The notes beneath the pieces were generated by a model, which was given only the letters and a program-made list of their open reading frames with translations, was not told the DNA's origin and did no database searches. This document shows positions 51,384 through 60,424 of a stretch of DNA of 64,000 bases, piece after piece. Source of the DNA: Nodosilinea sp. PGN35 (GTDB taxonomy: Bacteria; Cyanobacteriota; Cyanobacteriia; Phormidesmidales; Phormidesmidaceae); NCBI RefSeq assembly GCF_029109325.1, contig NZ_JAQKQJ010000019.1:1-64000 (forward strand). Direction: 5' to 3'. Numbering within the stretch: position 1 is the stretch's first letter; every line of letters begins with the position of its first letter. Both the position numbers and the translations under genes were made by a program.

Positions 51384-51442
51384 GGTCTCCTCGTGTCCGC
51401 TGCCTAGCCAGAATGGTTTGCCCGTGTGCGATCGCAGCCTGG

Positions 51443-51700
51443 CTAGGCGTTGTCAGCGTCCGTCTTACCGGCATCCGGCGCTGGAGCTGCAGTATCGGCC
51501 ATGCCGTACTTGCGCAGGAAGCGTTCTACGCGACCCTCAGTGTCAATAATTTTCTGCGTACCCGTGTAGAAGGGATGGTTGCCCGACCAGACATCCACGC
51601 TGAGCTGAGGCTTGGTAGAGCCCACCGTCATAATTTCTTTACCGTCGCAGAAAACCTTGGCTTCCGGGTACCAAGTGGGATGAATATCAGGCTTTGCCAT
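51443..51700 (-). CDS. rpmE: 50S ribosomal protein L31
   Basis: 85 residues from the ATG at 51700; the open frame upstream is not conserved. The L31 core is AKPDIHPTWYPEAKVFCDGK, then MTVGSTKPQLSVDVWSGNHP and FYTGTQKIIDTEGRVERFLR. Only one Cys is present, so it lacks a full zinc-binding set. A poorly conserved acidic tail (ADTAAPAPDAGKTDADNA) extends the usual C-terminus. It lies between rpsI and prfA. Confidence 0.95.
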   Translation of the reverse strand: MAKPDIHPTWYPEAKVFCDGKEIMTVGSTKPQLSVDVWSGNHPFYTGTQKIIDTEGRVERFLRKYGMADTAAPAPDAGKTDADNA

Positions 51701-51815
51701 GGCAGTAACTTCAAACAACAACATCGACAAGAGGGGAAAGGGTAATTTAGGCAGTATGGCGGAAAAATCCAAACCAGATCTCTACCAGACAAAGCCCAAA
51801 CCTACCCGAATAAGT

Positions 51816-52229
51816 CTAACGCTTAGAGAACTGAGGCGCTTTGCGGGCCTTCTTCAGACCGTACTTGCGACGTTCCTTAGCCCGGGGATCGCGAGTGAGA
51901 TAGCCCTCAACTTTCAAGGGCTTGCGGTTTTCGGGATCAAGTTCACACAGCGCCCGGGCAACGCCCAGACGAATAGCATCGGCCTGCCCCGTCAGACCGC
52001 CACCCTTGACATTCACCAGGATGTCATAGGAATTCTCCAAGCCCAGCACCTCTAGAGGCGCTTTAGTCGCATTCAGATAGGCCGGATTGAACTGTAGGTA
52101 GTCATCACCAGGCCGCTTGTTGATGACCAGCTGGCCGTTACCGGGCACCAGACGCACCCGCGCAATGGACGTCTTACGGCGACCGGTGCCCCAGTAAACA
52201 GCCCGTTCAGATTGATCGGTAGCCTGCAT
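51816..52229 (-). CDS. rpsI: 30S ribosomal protein S9
   Basis: 137 residues ending in the S9 hallmark basic tail KKARKAPQFSKR, whose last Arg reaches the P-site tRNA. GTGRRKTSIARVRLVPGNG and GGLTGQADAIRLGVARAL are family motifs. Its ATG overlaps the rplM stop codon by one base (TAATG), so translation is coupled. Confidence 0.97.
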   Translation of the reverse strand: MQATDQSERAVYWGTGRRKTSIARVRLVPGNGQLVINKRPGDDYLQFNPAYLNATKAPLEVLGLENSYDILVNVKGGGLTGQADAIRLGVARALCELDPENRKPLKVEGYLTRDPRAKERRKYGLKKARKAPQFSKR

Positions 52230-52687
52230 TATTCTGCTTCTCCAGGAATAGTATTGACAACGTGAACTTCAGGACTCTGAGCCTGGTGGGGGTGCTCTGG
52301 CCCGGCGTAAACCTTGAGCTTGGTGAACTGCTTACGACCCAAAGAGGTTTTCGGCAGCATGCCTTTGACCGCCTGCTCAATAATCCGCTCGGGAATCCGG
52401 GCCTGAAGCTTTTCAAAGGTTTCCACTTTCATGCCGCCGGGGCGACCCGAGTGCCGCCGGTAGAGCTTGGTGCTGGCCTTGCGACCGGTCACTACCACTT
52501 TCTCAGCGTTGATTACGATCACAAAGTCGCCCGTGTCCATGTGGGGGGTGAAGGTGGGCTTATTTTTGCCCCGCAGAATAGTGGCAATTTCGGTGGATAG
52601 CCGTCCCAGGCGCTGACCCGCAGCGTCGATCACATGCCACTGCCTCTCAACAGAATCGGTGGGGGGAACGTAGGTTTTAGTCGTCAT
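52229..52687 (-). CDS. rplM: 50S ribosomal protein L13
   Basis: 152 residues from the ATG at 52687 (start MTTKTYVPP); the frame is open further upstream without conservation. Family segments are RQWHVIDAAGQRLGRLSTEI, GDFVIVINAEKVVVTGRK, YRRHSGRPGGMKVETFEKLQ and RIPERIIEQAVKGMLPKTSLG. L13 is an early assembly protein of the large subunit and pairs with S9 in most bacteria, as here. Confidence 0.97.
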   Translation of the reverse strand: MTTKTYVPPTDSVERQWHVIDAAGQRLGRLSTEIATILRGKNKPTFTPHMDTGDFVIVINAEKVVVTGRKASTKLYRRHSGRPGGMKVETFEKLQARIPERIIEQAVKGMLPKTSLGRKQFTKLKVYAGPEHPHQAQSPEVHVVNTIPGEAE

Positions 52688-52757
52688 AGCGCTTGAGCTG
52701 CCTTTCTTAAATGAACCACAGGAATAAACAAATGAGCTAAACAAAACTGAGCTGACC

Positions 52758-53630
52758 TTAGGCCACAGCCGATCCCCAGAAGAAGTGGGGCTGGCTATCA
52801 AACCAGACCTCTCGATCAAAGGGCGGATCGTCGTAGCCGACCCGAAGCAGGCACAGACCTTGGGCCGGGGCTGCATACTTGACGCGATCGCGCTGGCGCT
52901 GCTGCCACAGCTGGCCAAACTCCTCGGGAGTGAGCTCACCACTGCCTACTTTGACCACCAAACCCATGATCAGCCGCACCATGCCGTACAGAAAACCCCG
53001 TGCTTGAAGCTCAACCGTGAGGAAGGTATCTTGACGGCGGCAGGTAGCGACCTGCAGGTCTACCCAGGAGTGGCTTTTGCCCGACCGAGCCCGATGGAAA
53101 GCCGCCATATCGTGGTGGCCAACCATAGCGTCGAGGGCCGTCTGAATTTTCCCCTGGTCTAAGTAGTTGCGGTAGTAGTGCCACACAAAGGGACGCACAA
53201 ACAAGTTGGGTCGCTGCCCCGTATAGAGGGTGTAGCGGTAGCGCCGCCAGCAGGCTGAGAATTGAGCGTGCCAAGTGCTAGCTACCGCTGCCGAAGATCG
53301 AATTAGAATATCCTCCGGCAGCCGAGCATTCAATACGTCGGCCCAGCGGTGCGCCGGGATGAAGCCAGGCGCATCAAAGTGAGCCACCTGAGCTGCTGCG
53401 TGAACGCCAGTATCGGTGCGCCCGGCACCGCTAAGACGGACGCCGTAGCCTAGCACCGATCGCACAGCCGCCTCGATCTCACCCTGCACCGTGCGCGCGT
53501 TGGGCTGCCACTGCCAGCCGTGAAGGCGAGTGCCCACGTACTGCACCGCTAGAGCTACCCGCTGAGTTGATTGGGCAAACTCGGCGGGCTGCTTATCTAG
53601 GCTGCGCTGTATGGGGGACAGCTTCTCCAT
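52758..53630 (-). CDS. truA: tRNA pseudouridine synthase A
   Basis: 290 residues from the ATG at 53630. Catalytic motif GAGRTDTGVHAAAQVAHFD contains the nucleophile Asp. The opening strand RVALAVQYVGTRLHGWQWQP and the C-terminal FLYGMVRLIMGLVVKVGSGE complete the family. TruA converts uridines 38-40 of tRNA anticodon stems to pseudouridine. It lies between rplQ and rplM, a common cyanobacterial order. Confidence 0.96.
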   Translation of the reverse strand: MEKLSPIQRSLDKQPAEFAQSTQRVALAVQYVGTRLHGWQWQPNARTVQGEIEAAVRSVLGYGVRLSGAGRTDTGVHAAAQVAHFDAPGFIPAHRWADVLNARLPEDILIRSSAAVASTWHAQFSACWRRYRYTLYTGQRPNLFVRPFVWHYYRNYLDQGKIQTALDAMVGHHDMAAFHRARSGKSHSWVDLQVATCRRQDTFLTVELQARGFLYGMVRLIMGLVVKVGSGELTPEEFGQLWQQRQRDRVKYAAPAQGLCLLRVGYDDPPFDREVWFDSQPHFFWGSAVA

Positions 53631-53684
53631 AAATCCGGACAAAGGGCTACGAATAAGACAGGGGAAATTTGTCTGGGACAGAGC

Positions 53685-54035
53685 TTAGGTCAACTCAATG
53701 ATGGCCATCTCGGAATTGTCACCCCGGCGGCGAACCGTTTTAACGATGCGGGTGTAGCCACCGTTGCGGCTACCGTAGCGCTCACTCGCCTGGCTGAACA
53801 GGGCATGGACGAGCTGTTTGTCGTAGATGTATCCCATAGCCTGACGACGGGCCGGTAGAGAGCCATCTTTGGCGAGGGTAATCATCCGCTCGGCTTCTTC
53901 CCGCACGGCCTTAGCGCGAACCTTAGTGGTGGTGATTCGGCCGTGGCGAATCAGCTCTGTAGTCAGGGAACGCAGCAGGGCCTTGCGCTGGTCTGCGGGC
54001 TTCCCGAGTAGATGAACGCGACACTGGTGGCGCAT
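53685..54035 (-). CDS. rplQ: 50S ribosomal protein L17
   Basis: 116 residues: MRHQCRVHLLGKPADQRKAL, LRSLTTELIRHGRITTTKVRAK and TRIVKTVRRRGDNSEMAIIEL are L17 signatures. It lies at the nascent-chain exit side of the large subunit and follows rpoA after 94 bases as in the standard alpha operon. Confidence 0.97.
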   Translation of the reverse strand: MRHQCRVHLLGKPADQRKALLRSLTTELIRHGRITTTKVRAKAVREEAERMITLAKDGSLPARRQAMGYIYDKQLVHALFSQASERYGSRNGGYTRIVKTVRRRGDNSEMAIIELT

Positions 54036-54129
54036 AGTACTGAACTCAGATGAACAACAAAATGAAAGAACGAATAAATCAAAAAGTTAGGCATTAACGC
54101 CTTCAACTACTTGGGAAACCAGCCTGACG

Positions 54130-55077
54130 CTAAGCCGTCTTAGACGCTTTTTCTAAAGGTAGGGTGATGCCCAAGCGCTCCTGAAGAGCCTCAATCACCT
54201 CTTCGGCAGATTTTTGACCAAAGTTTTTAATCTCTAACAGATCTTCTTGGCTAAAGTCCAACAGATCTGCCACAGAGTTGATTTGAGCCCGCTTCAGACA
54301 GTTGTAAGCCCGTACCGAAAGCCGTAACTCCTCAATGGGAATTTGGTTGTTCGGATCTTCTTCCTTGACTTCTTCGTCAAACTTGGGCTCTAAGGTGACA
54401 TCCTTCAGCGGCACGAACAGGCTCACCAAAATGTCGGCGGCTTGGCTCATGGCCTGCTGAGGAGTGATACTGCCGTTAGTCCAAATGTCCATGGTGAGCT
54501 GGTCGCGCTGCATAGACCCAGATACTACGACCTCTTCAACGGTGTAGTTGACCTTTTTGACGGGCATGAAGACCGAGTCAATTTGAATAAAATCGAGCGC
54601 TGTAGCGTCGTCTTTGCTGCGAACAACTGCCCGGTACCCCTGACCTCGCTCAACCCTAAATTCCATCTCCAGGGTATGACCCTCGGCTACCGTAGCTACG
54701 TACTGCTCAGGATTGACAACCTCCACTTCCGAAGGCAGTTCGAAGTGGCCAGCAGTCACTCGAGCTGGCCCCTGCACCAAAAGACGACCGATCTGAGGCT
54801 GGCTAGTATAGCTACGCAGCACGATTTCTTTCATGTTGAGGAGGATGTCGAGAACATCTTCCCGCACCCCAACAATCGTTGAGAATTCGTGGGTCGCCCC
54901 AGCAATTCTCACCGCCGTAATCGCAATGCCCTCTAGGTTAGATAGGAGCACCCGCCGTAGAGCGTTGCCTACGGTGGTGCCCTGGCTGCGTTCTAAAGGC
55001 TCGATGACGAACCGACCATACTGGCTTTGGTCGTTTTCAACGACAGACTCTACGCAATCGACATGAAACTGTGCCAA
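54130..55077 (-). CDS. rpoA: RNA polymerase alpha subunit
   Basis: 315 residues if translation starts at the TTG at 55077, where the protein begins LAQFHVDCVES, exactly where cyanobacterial RpoA proteins begin (MAQF). GGGAGACAGG lies before it. The longest frame begins at 55176 but overlaps rpsK and its 33 extra residues lack conservation. The N-terminal dimerisation domain (RFVIEPLERSQGTTVGNALR, then RVLLSNLEGIAITAV) and C-terminal domain (LRLSVRAYNCLKRAQINSVA, then LLEIKNFGQKSAEEVIEAL) are intact. Confidence 0.95.
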   Translation of the reverse strand: MAQFHVDCVESVVENDQSQYGRFVIEPLERSQGTTVGNALRRVLLSNLEGIAITAVRIAGATHEFSTIVGVREDVLDILLNMKEIVLRSYTSQPQIGRLLVQGPARVTAGHFELPSEVEVVNPEQYVATVAEGHTLEMEFRVERGQGYRAVVRSKDDATALDFIQIDSVFMPVKKVNYTVEEVVVSGSMQRDQLTMDIWTNGSITPQQAMSQAADILVSLFVPLKDVTLEPKFDEEVKEEDPNNQIPIEELRLSVRAYNCLKRAQINSVADLLDFSQEDLLEIKNFGQKSAEEVIEALQERLGITLPLEKASKTA

Positions 55078-55145
55078 AATCCTGTCTCCCTTAAACCTCG
55101 CGATACCCTGCCTGCCAACTGAGTCGACGACACTATAATAGATGC

Positions 55146-55538
55146 CTAAACCCGACGGCGCTTGGGTGGCCGACACCCGTTGTGGGGAATAGGAGTCACA
55201 TCTCTAATCAGGGTGATTTCTAAACCGGCTCCCTGGAGAGCCCGAATAGCAGTTTCGCGACCTGCACCAGGGCCACTGACCATAACTTCTATCTGACGCA
55301 TACCCTGATCCATCGCTCTCCGGGCGGCACTGTCGGCAGCGGTTTGGGCGGCAAAGGGTGTTCCTTTCTTAGCTCCCTTGAATCCACTGGATCCTGCCGA
55401 GGCCCAGGAAATCGCTTCCCCCGACTGATCAGTGATGGTCACAATGGTGTTGTTAAAGGTGGAGCGGATATGGGCTACACCACTGGGTACGTTCTTTTTA
55501 CTCTTACGAGGTCCAGTCTTGCGGGTCGGTTTGGCCAT
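55146..55538 (-). CDS. rpsK: 30S ribosomal protein S11
   Basis: 130 residues: GVAHIRSTFNNTIVTITDQS, GFKGAKKGTPFAAQTAADSA and VMVSGPGAGRETAIRALQGAG, ending DVTPIPHNGCRPPKRRRV, the conserved S11 tail. It binds 16S rRNA in the platform near the Shine-Dalgarno duplex. It is 171 bases after rpsM and 68 before rpoA. Confidence 0.97.
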   Translation of the reverse strand: MAKPTRKTGPRKSKKNVPSGVAHIRSTFNNTIVTITDQSGEAISWASAGSSGFKGAKKGTPFAAQTAADSAARRAMDQGMRQIEVMVSGPGAGRETAIRALQGAGLEITLIRDVTPIPHNGCRPPKRRRV

Positions 55539-55709
55539 GGCTTGTCACTAAATTCAATTCAAGGAAACTCGAGTTAATCCAGTCGTCGATGGGCGGCTAA
55601 CGCTAGAAAACACCGGTAAACAGTCAGAAAAACTCGCTACAAAGTCTAGCGAGCTTTCTGCTTTAAATCCTCTAGGGCGCTAGCCGGAGACTCAAGAAGC
55701 GAAGCAGCT

Positions 55710-56093
55710 CTACTTCCGAGGTGCCTTCTTCTTCCCGGCAACCGTGCGGCGAGTGCCGCCTCGGCGGGTGCGAGAGTTTGTCCGGGTGCGCTGGCCCCGG
55801 ACGGGGAGGCCAGCCCGATGGCGGCGTCCGCGATACGAACCAATATCCATTAAGCGCTTGATGTTCATGCTCTCAAGCCGCCGCAGATCACCCTCTACCT
55901 GGTAATCGCTTTCAACGGAATCACGCAGCTTTGCTACATCGGAATCGGTCAAGTCTTTGACCCGCACGTCAGGATCAACCCCAGTTTTAGCTAGGATTTC
56001 CTTGGAGCGGGTTAGGCCAATGCCGTAGATGTAGGTCAAGCCAATCTCAACTCGTTTGTCGCGTGGCAAATCCACGCCTGCTATCCGTGCCAC
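55710..56093 (-). CDS. rpsM: 30S ribosomal protein S13
   Basis: 127 residues from a GTG at 56093, preceded by GGGGAGATAGG. The longest frame continues 30 codons upstream but S13 proteins begin here (M/V-ARIAGVDLPRDKRVEIG). GLTYIYGIGLTRSKEIL and RRHRAGLPVRGQRTRTNSRT are family motifs. S13 contacts the P-site tRNA and the large subunit. Second gene after rpmJ. Confidence 0.96.
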   Translation of the reverse strand: MARIAGVDLPRDKRVEIGLTYIYGIGLTRSKEILAKTGVDPDVRVKDLTDSDVAKLRDSVESDYQVEGDLRRLESMNIKRLMDIGSYRGRRHRAGLPVRGQRTRTNSRTRRGGTRRTVAGKKKAPRK

Positions 56094-56305
56094 TTTACCT
56101 ATCTCCCCAGTGTGTGGTTTTAACCATGCAGCCCAATTGCGGCTACTCAGTCTGCTCAGTTGGGCCGCTGCCCAAACCATCAAAAGCCTTATACAAAAAC
56201 TAGAACAGAGAGCTTAAATCAATTTGTTCTCAGTCGATATACTCAGCACCATTTGGCCTACTAAAACGGCATTCACAAGGCTGTGAACGCCTCACCAGCT
56301 CAGTC

Positions 56306-56419
56306 TTACCCCTGACGTTGCTTATGCTTGGGGTTAGAACAAATCACCATGACCCGACCGCGACGGCGAATCACACGACACTTATCACACATCTTGCGCA
56401 CAGACGCACGGACTTTCAT
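56306..56419 (-). CDS. rpmJ: 50S ribosomal protein L36
   Basis: 37 residues, too short for most gene lists: it starts MKVRASVRKMCDKCRVIRRR and ends in KHKQRQG. The zinc ligands are the two Cys in CDKC, the Cys in VMVICSNP and the following His in KHKQ. It heads the rpmJ-rpsM-rpsK-rpoA-rplQ run. A -35/-10 pair lies 31 bases upstream (56450-56478). In many bacteria infA directly precedes rpmJ; here it does not. Confidence 0.95.
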   Translation of the reverse strand: MKVRASVRKMCDKCRVIRRRGRVMVICSNPKHKQRQG

Positions 56420-56449
56420 GTCCAACTCGCACTTCACTACAGAATTGCT

Positions 56450-56478
56450 ATGCTAGCAAACTGATGCCAACCCGTCAA
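56450..56478 (-). promoter_or_regulatory. Candidate sigma-70 promoter of the rpmJ operon
   Basis: On the minus strand TTGACG (complement of 56473-56478) and TAGCAT (complement of 56450-56455) are separated by exactly 17 bases. Transcription would start about 20 bases before the rpmJ ATG. It lies after the psb27 terminator, as expected for a new transcription unit. Confidence 0.5.
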
Positions 56479-56534
56479 ATAAAAAGTTTTTAGAGTGAAA
56501 GAGGTAATAGGGGCCGATCCCTAAGCCCTGACGC

Positions 56535-56563
56535 AAAAAGAGGCCGTCCAGCAGACGGCCTCT
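56535..56563 (-). terminator. Intrinsic terminator of psb27
   Basis: On the minus strand AGAGGCCGTC pairs with GACGGCCTCT around TGCTG, followed by TTTTT (complement of 56535-56539). It lies 50 bases past the psb27 stop and before the rpmJ promoter. Confidence 0.92.
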
Positions 56564-56611
56564 GGCCTGGGATTGTTTAAGAAGTTCAGGAGAGCAGACC
56601 GGCTTGGAACG

Positions 56612-57013
56612 CTAGGCTCCGCGCTGGAGAGCGGATTCTACCTGCTTGAGTTCTTGCTCGACGCGGGTCTTGAGCTTTTCGGGCAGGGGCCGGTTGGGGT
56701 AGCTGCTGTAGTGGCCTGCGATCGCATTCAGAGCAGTTCGCATGGTTGTGAAGGAGCTCAGGTTGGCCACTGAGGTGTCGCGGCGGTAGCGGGAGGCAAA
56801 GTCGCTGATCACGGCTTTGGCCTCTGCCTGGGCCTCAGCTTTCGCTGGGTCGTCGTCGGGCAGGTTGATTGAGGTTCTGAGGCTGTCCACCAGCATTAGC
56901 GTGTCTTGGCGGTAGTCGCCGCTGAGCAGGCCGCTGGTGCCTGCGCTGCACCCTGTAAGGCCAATGACGGCCACCAATACTAGGGCAAAAAGACGAGCGA
57001 TTAGAGATTTCAT
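56612..57013 (-). CDS. psb27: Photosystem II assembly lipoprotein Psb27
   Basis: 133 residues from the ATG at 57013; a TTG four codons upstream is possible. The leader MKSLIARLFALVLVAVIG leads into a lipobox LTGC, so it is a thylakoid-lumen lipoprotein. The mature four-helix protein has GDYRQDTLMLVDSLRTSINL, VISDFASRYRRDTSVANLSS and SSYPNRPLPEKLKTRVEQEL, the Psb27 pattern. Psb27 binds CP43 in PSII assembly intermediates and in repair. It lies between ycf45 and the rpmJ operon. Confidence 0.95.
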   Translation of the reverse strand: MKSLIARLFALVLVAVIGLTGCSAGTSGLLSGDYRQDTLMLVDSLRTSINLPDDDPAKAEAQAEAKAVISDFASRYRRDTSVANLSSFTTMRTALNAIAGHYSSYPNRPLPEKLKTRVEQELKQVESALQRGA

Positions 57014-57163
57014 AGGATTCTTCAAAGGAGATCAAGTCGAAGGACGGTTCCCGGTGCCCAGGACTGAGTCCTGCGCTAAAGCTGCACGGGCGTCATTCTG
57101 GTGTTTTTATTCTATAGCGCGCCGTGATCATCGTATTCTCGGCCTGGTCCCTGGCTCTCTGCC

Positions 57164-59056
57164 TCAAGCCGGATAAATGCGCAACCGTCGGTTGGGTTCT
57201 TCGCCACAGCTGAGGGATTTAAGCCGGTAGTGCTCGGCTAGTTCGTGCTGCATTTTGCGAATGTGGGCTGAGCGGGGCAGCAGCTCTACCGGTTGACCCT
57301 TGGGAATTACAATCTGCTCAACCGCCAGGCGGGCCTCTTCTAGCGCCTCTAGCTCGTCGTCGCCGCCGCTGTGGCTAAACAGCCCGAGGTCGATGGCGGC
57401 GGGGTTGTCATCCATATCCAGCAGCCGCTGCAAAGCGCGGGTGATCTGAGGAATGCTGTTGGACTTGACAAGGTGGACGGGAATTTGCCGCCCCTGGGCC
57501 ATATGCTTGAGTTTGGCCTGGGCTTTGGCGTGCGATCGCAGCGCCAGCACCGCGTCGGCGTTATCGAGATCCTTAGTAATCACCACGGGCATGTGCAGGG
57601 TCTGAATTACCCGCTCGATCTGGTGCCGACTGAGGCCGTAGGGGTAGAGGCGCATGGCATCTTCCCCGTTGGGGCCAACAATGTCGTCATTGGCGGTCAT
57701 TTCCAGCAGGTGGGCAAACATGGGGTCAGTAGCTGGCGCTGGACTGTAGACCTGCCCCAGGGGTCTCACCTTGCTGCCCTTGCCCAGGTCGCGCTGGGCG
57801 ATCGCTGAGCTGGCCGGTGGGGGTACCATCTGACCAGCGGCTCGCCAGCCCATCCCGGTGCGCGATGGCTTCGACACCTCTCGTCCAGAGCCGGGCAGCT
57901 CGTGGGTAATAATTACCTTTTGATTCTCATCTACGGTGCGAATTTGCAGCCCCGGCTGTCGTCCCCGCAGCAGGTGGTCGATGGTGGCGGTGACGTCTTC
58001 GTGGACGACCCAGCGCTGCCGCTCTAACATTTCTACGGCGATATCAAAGGTCGGAGGTGCCTTGCGCTCTAGAACGCTCTTCTGGCTACCTCGGCGACGG
58101 GCTTCTTCGTCGCCGAGGGTGACCGACTGAATACCGCCAATCAAATCTGAGAGAGTTGGATTTTTGATGAGGTTTTCCAGCTGGTTGCCGTGGGCCGTAC
58201 CAACCAGCTGCACCCCACGCTCAGCGATGGTGCGGGCGGCGAGCGCCTCTAGCTCAGTACCAATCTCATCGATGACAATGACTTCGGGCATGTGGTTTTC
58301 TACCGCTTCGATCATTACCCGATGCTGTTCTTCGGGACGAGCCACCTGCATGCGCCGGGCCCGACCAATAGCAGGGTGGGGAATGTCGCCATCCCCAGCG
58401 ATTTCGTTGGAGGTGTCGATGATCACCACGCGCTTTTGCAGGTCGTCAGCCAGCACCCGGGCAATTTCTCGCAGGGCAGTGGTCTTCCCGACGCCGGGGC
58501 GACCCAGCATAAGAATAGAGCGACCCGTCTCTACCAGATCGCGAATCATACCGATGGTGCCAAAGATGGCGCGGCCAACCCGACAGGTGAGGCCAATCAC
58601 TTCTCCCGAGCGGTTGCGAATGGCGCTGATGCGGTGCAAAGTTTTTTCAATGCCGGCGCGGTTATCGCCGCCAAAAATGCCCACTCGCTTGATGCAGTGG
58701 TCTAGATCGGCGTGGGTAACGGGTTCGTCGGATAGATACTCAACACTGCCGAAAAACCTCGCCTCGGGGAGGCGACCGAGATCTAAAACGACTTCAATGA
58801 GGCTTTGGCGCTGGGAATGGTGAAAAAGCTGAGCCCGGATAGACGGGGGCAGAATGCTCAGAATCTGATCGAGGTCATCAATCGGTAAGGTATGGGGTAG
58901 GTCTTGGGCAGGGGCAGACTGAGGCAGGGCGGTTGTCCCTTCGGATTCAGTGGGTAAAAAGTCCACGGCGAGGTTATTGGTGGCAAAAGTGTCGTCGGCA
59001 GGGGCGTCGCTGCTCGATCCGTCACTCATCGAGCGGTTGTCGCTATAGCTAACCAT
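57164..59056 (-). CDS. ycf45: Ycf45-like AAA ATPase with C-terminal R3H domain
   Basis: 630 residues. After a disordered N-terminus comes a SpoIIIAA-like ATPase domain (about 60-390) with Walker A GRPGVGKT (185-192) and Walker B VIVIDEIG (259-266), then QLVGTAHGNQLENLIKNPTL. A second domain (about 470-560) has AMRLYPYGLSRHQIERVIQT. The final R3H motif is ELLPRSAHIRKMQHELAEHY, which binds single-stranded nucleic acid. It is the cyanobacterial relative of plastid Ycf45; its role is not established. It overlaps ldpA by 8 bases, so they form one unit. Confidence 0.93.
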   Translation of the reverse strand: MVSYSDNRSMSDGSSSDAPADDTFATNNLAVDFLPTESEGTTALPQSAPAQDLPHTLPIDDLDQILSILPPSIRAQLFHHSQRQSLIEVVLDLGRLPEARFFGSVEYLSDEPVTHADLDHCIKRVGIFGGDNRAGIEKTLHRISAIRNRSGEVIGLTCRVGRAIFGTIGMIRDLVETGRSILMLGRPGVGKTTALREIARVLADDLQKRVVIIDTSNEIAGDGDIPHPAIGRARRMQVARPEEQHRVMIEAVENHMPEVIVIDEIGTELEALAARTIAERGVQLVGTAHGNQLENLIKNPTLSDLIGGIQSVTLGDEEARRRGSQKSVLERKAPPTFDIAVEMLERQRWVVHEDVTATIDHLLRGRQPGLQIRTVDENQKVIITHELPGSGREVSKPSRTGMGWRAAGQMVPPPASSAIAQRDLGKGSKVRPLGQVYSPAPATDPMFAHLLEMTANDDIVGPNGEDAMRLYPYGLSRHQIERVIQTLHMPVVITKDLDNADAVLALRSHAKAQAKLKHMAQGRQIPVHLVKSNSIPQITRALQRLLDMDDNPAAIDLGLFSHSGGDDELEALEEARLAVEQIVIPKGQPVELLPRSAHIRKMQHELAEHYRLKSLSCGEEPNRRLRIYPA

Positions 59057-60395
59057 AACGTGTTGGTAAAAAATGTCTATGGGATTTAAGCGGCCCCACG
59101 AGCTGGCGAGCCAGGGCTAAGCCTTGGCCTAGGGCGCTACTGTCGAGCCGCTGCCAAGGGGCAACGGTTGAGTTGGAAAGTCCGCTCCGGGGCGGCAACG
59201 GGGCGCTTTGACCGCTGGTGGACTGGTCAGGGGAACCGTTCCCCAGCCAGGGTTGAAGCTCTTGGTCAAGGGCGTCGAGTAGTGGCATCACCTGCGATCG
59301 CCCGTAGCTACCGTAGGCAATGCCGGCAATGGTTTTTGGGACTAGGGCGGCATCAGGGTTGGTGACCCCAGCACTCTGGGGAGAAGGCCCCGCATCAGGG
59401 GAATCCGCATCGGGTTGAGAAGTGGGCAGTGCTGGATTGACCAAACCGAGATTGAGCAACTTATCTACAGTGTAGCCATTGGTACCGCCAGCGGGTTGCA
59501 CGTAGCCCGGCGGCCCCGCGTCGAGAATCTTCTGAGCCAGTCGAATGGCGGCGTGGGTCGTACCTTTACCCAGATCACCGCTCATGGGGCGACCGTCGGT
59601 TTGCCAGATCAGCGGCACCTCTAGCGGTGCCATAAGGTGATAGAGATCCCATAGATAGGGCACCACCTGGTCGTGGTCTGGGCAGCTAATTGAGACCAGC
59701 TTGAGGTAGGGTCGCCAGGGCTGAAGCCTTTGCCAGAGATGGTTAAACTGAGCCTGATGTCCAGTTTGCGTATGAATTTCCACCGCGTCGATATGGGCAA
59801 GTTGCTCGGTCGGGAATGCTTCAGGGCTGGCAAGATAGGATTGAGCTTCAATCTGGCTGACTGGACAGACGGCAATGCAGCGACCGCAGCCGTAGCAAAG
59901 ATCGGTGACGACTCTTCCCTGAATAGGGGCCTGAATAGGGGCCTGAAACTGAATGGCGGCGGTGGGGCAGATGGATTCGCAGGGGCGATCGCACGCCGGT
60001 GGACAGTGGGCTGCATCAAAGTGGGCCTTGCGAAAATGGGGATCTTCGCTGTCATTTAGGCTGACCATCAGCCAGGGCTGCCCGGGAATCAGATGGCTGC
60101 GATGCTGACTGGGCAGCCCTTCGCCAGCGCCCAAGCATTTAGACAGCTGTACTGCATCTGCCAGCCCACGACGGGCGGCTGCCACGACCGCTCCGTCGGC
60201 GGCTACATCAATGCAATCTACCCCCGCCAGCGCGTAGAGCATGACCAGCCTCTGTACCGTTGGCATGTCCTGGTAGCTAGCACCGCAGATCAGCTTCACC
60301 CAACGTCCCATCTGTAGCGATCGATGGGGAAACGGCAGAGGACTGTCTAAGTACTGGCTCCTAGGGGTAGATCCAGGGGCAATGTCAATATCCAT
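59049..60395 (-). CDS. ldpA: Circadian input iron-sulfur protein LdpA
   Basis: 448 residues. The start of the conserved part is SLQMGRWVKLICGASYQDMP, then LAGVDCIDVAADGAVVAAAR. Two ferredoxin-type Cys clusters follow: CPPACDRPCESICP (about 131) and CYGCGRCIAVCP (about 167). The C-terminal LdpA domain has PYLKLVSISCPDHDQVVPYL and GKGTTHAAIRLAQKIL. In Synechococcus elongatus LdpA senses redox state of the electron transport chain and tunes the clock period. Its start lies after a 14-bp tandem repeat; the 3' end overlaps ycf45 by 8 bases. Confidence 0.94.
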   Translation of the reverse strand: MDIDIAPGSTPRSQYLDSPLPFPHRSLQMGRWVKLICGASYQDMPTVQRLVMLYALAGVDCIDVAADGAVVAAARRGLADAVQLSKCLGAGEGLPSQHRSHLIPGQPWLMVSLNDSEDPHFRKAHFDAAHCPPACDRPCESICPTAAIQFQAPIQAPIQGRVVTDLCYGCGRCIAVCPVSQIEAQSYLASPEAFPTEQLAHIDAVEIHTQTGHQAQFNHLWQRLQPWRPYLKLVSISCPDHDQVVPYLWDLYHLMAPLEVPLIWQTDGRPMSGDLGKGTTHAAIRLAQKILDAGPPGYVQPAGGTNGYTVDKLLNLGLVNPALPTSQPDADSPDAGPSPQSAGVTNPDAALVPKTIAGIAYGSYGRSQVMPLLDALDQELQPWLGNGSPDQSTSGQSAPLPPRSGLSNSTVAPWQRLDSSALGQGLALARQLVGPLKSHRHFLPTRYG

Positions 60396-60424
60396 GGGGT
60401 AAACCGCAGGCGAGGCAACCCGGC

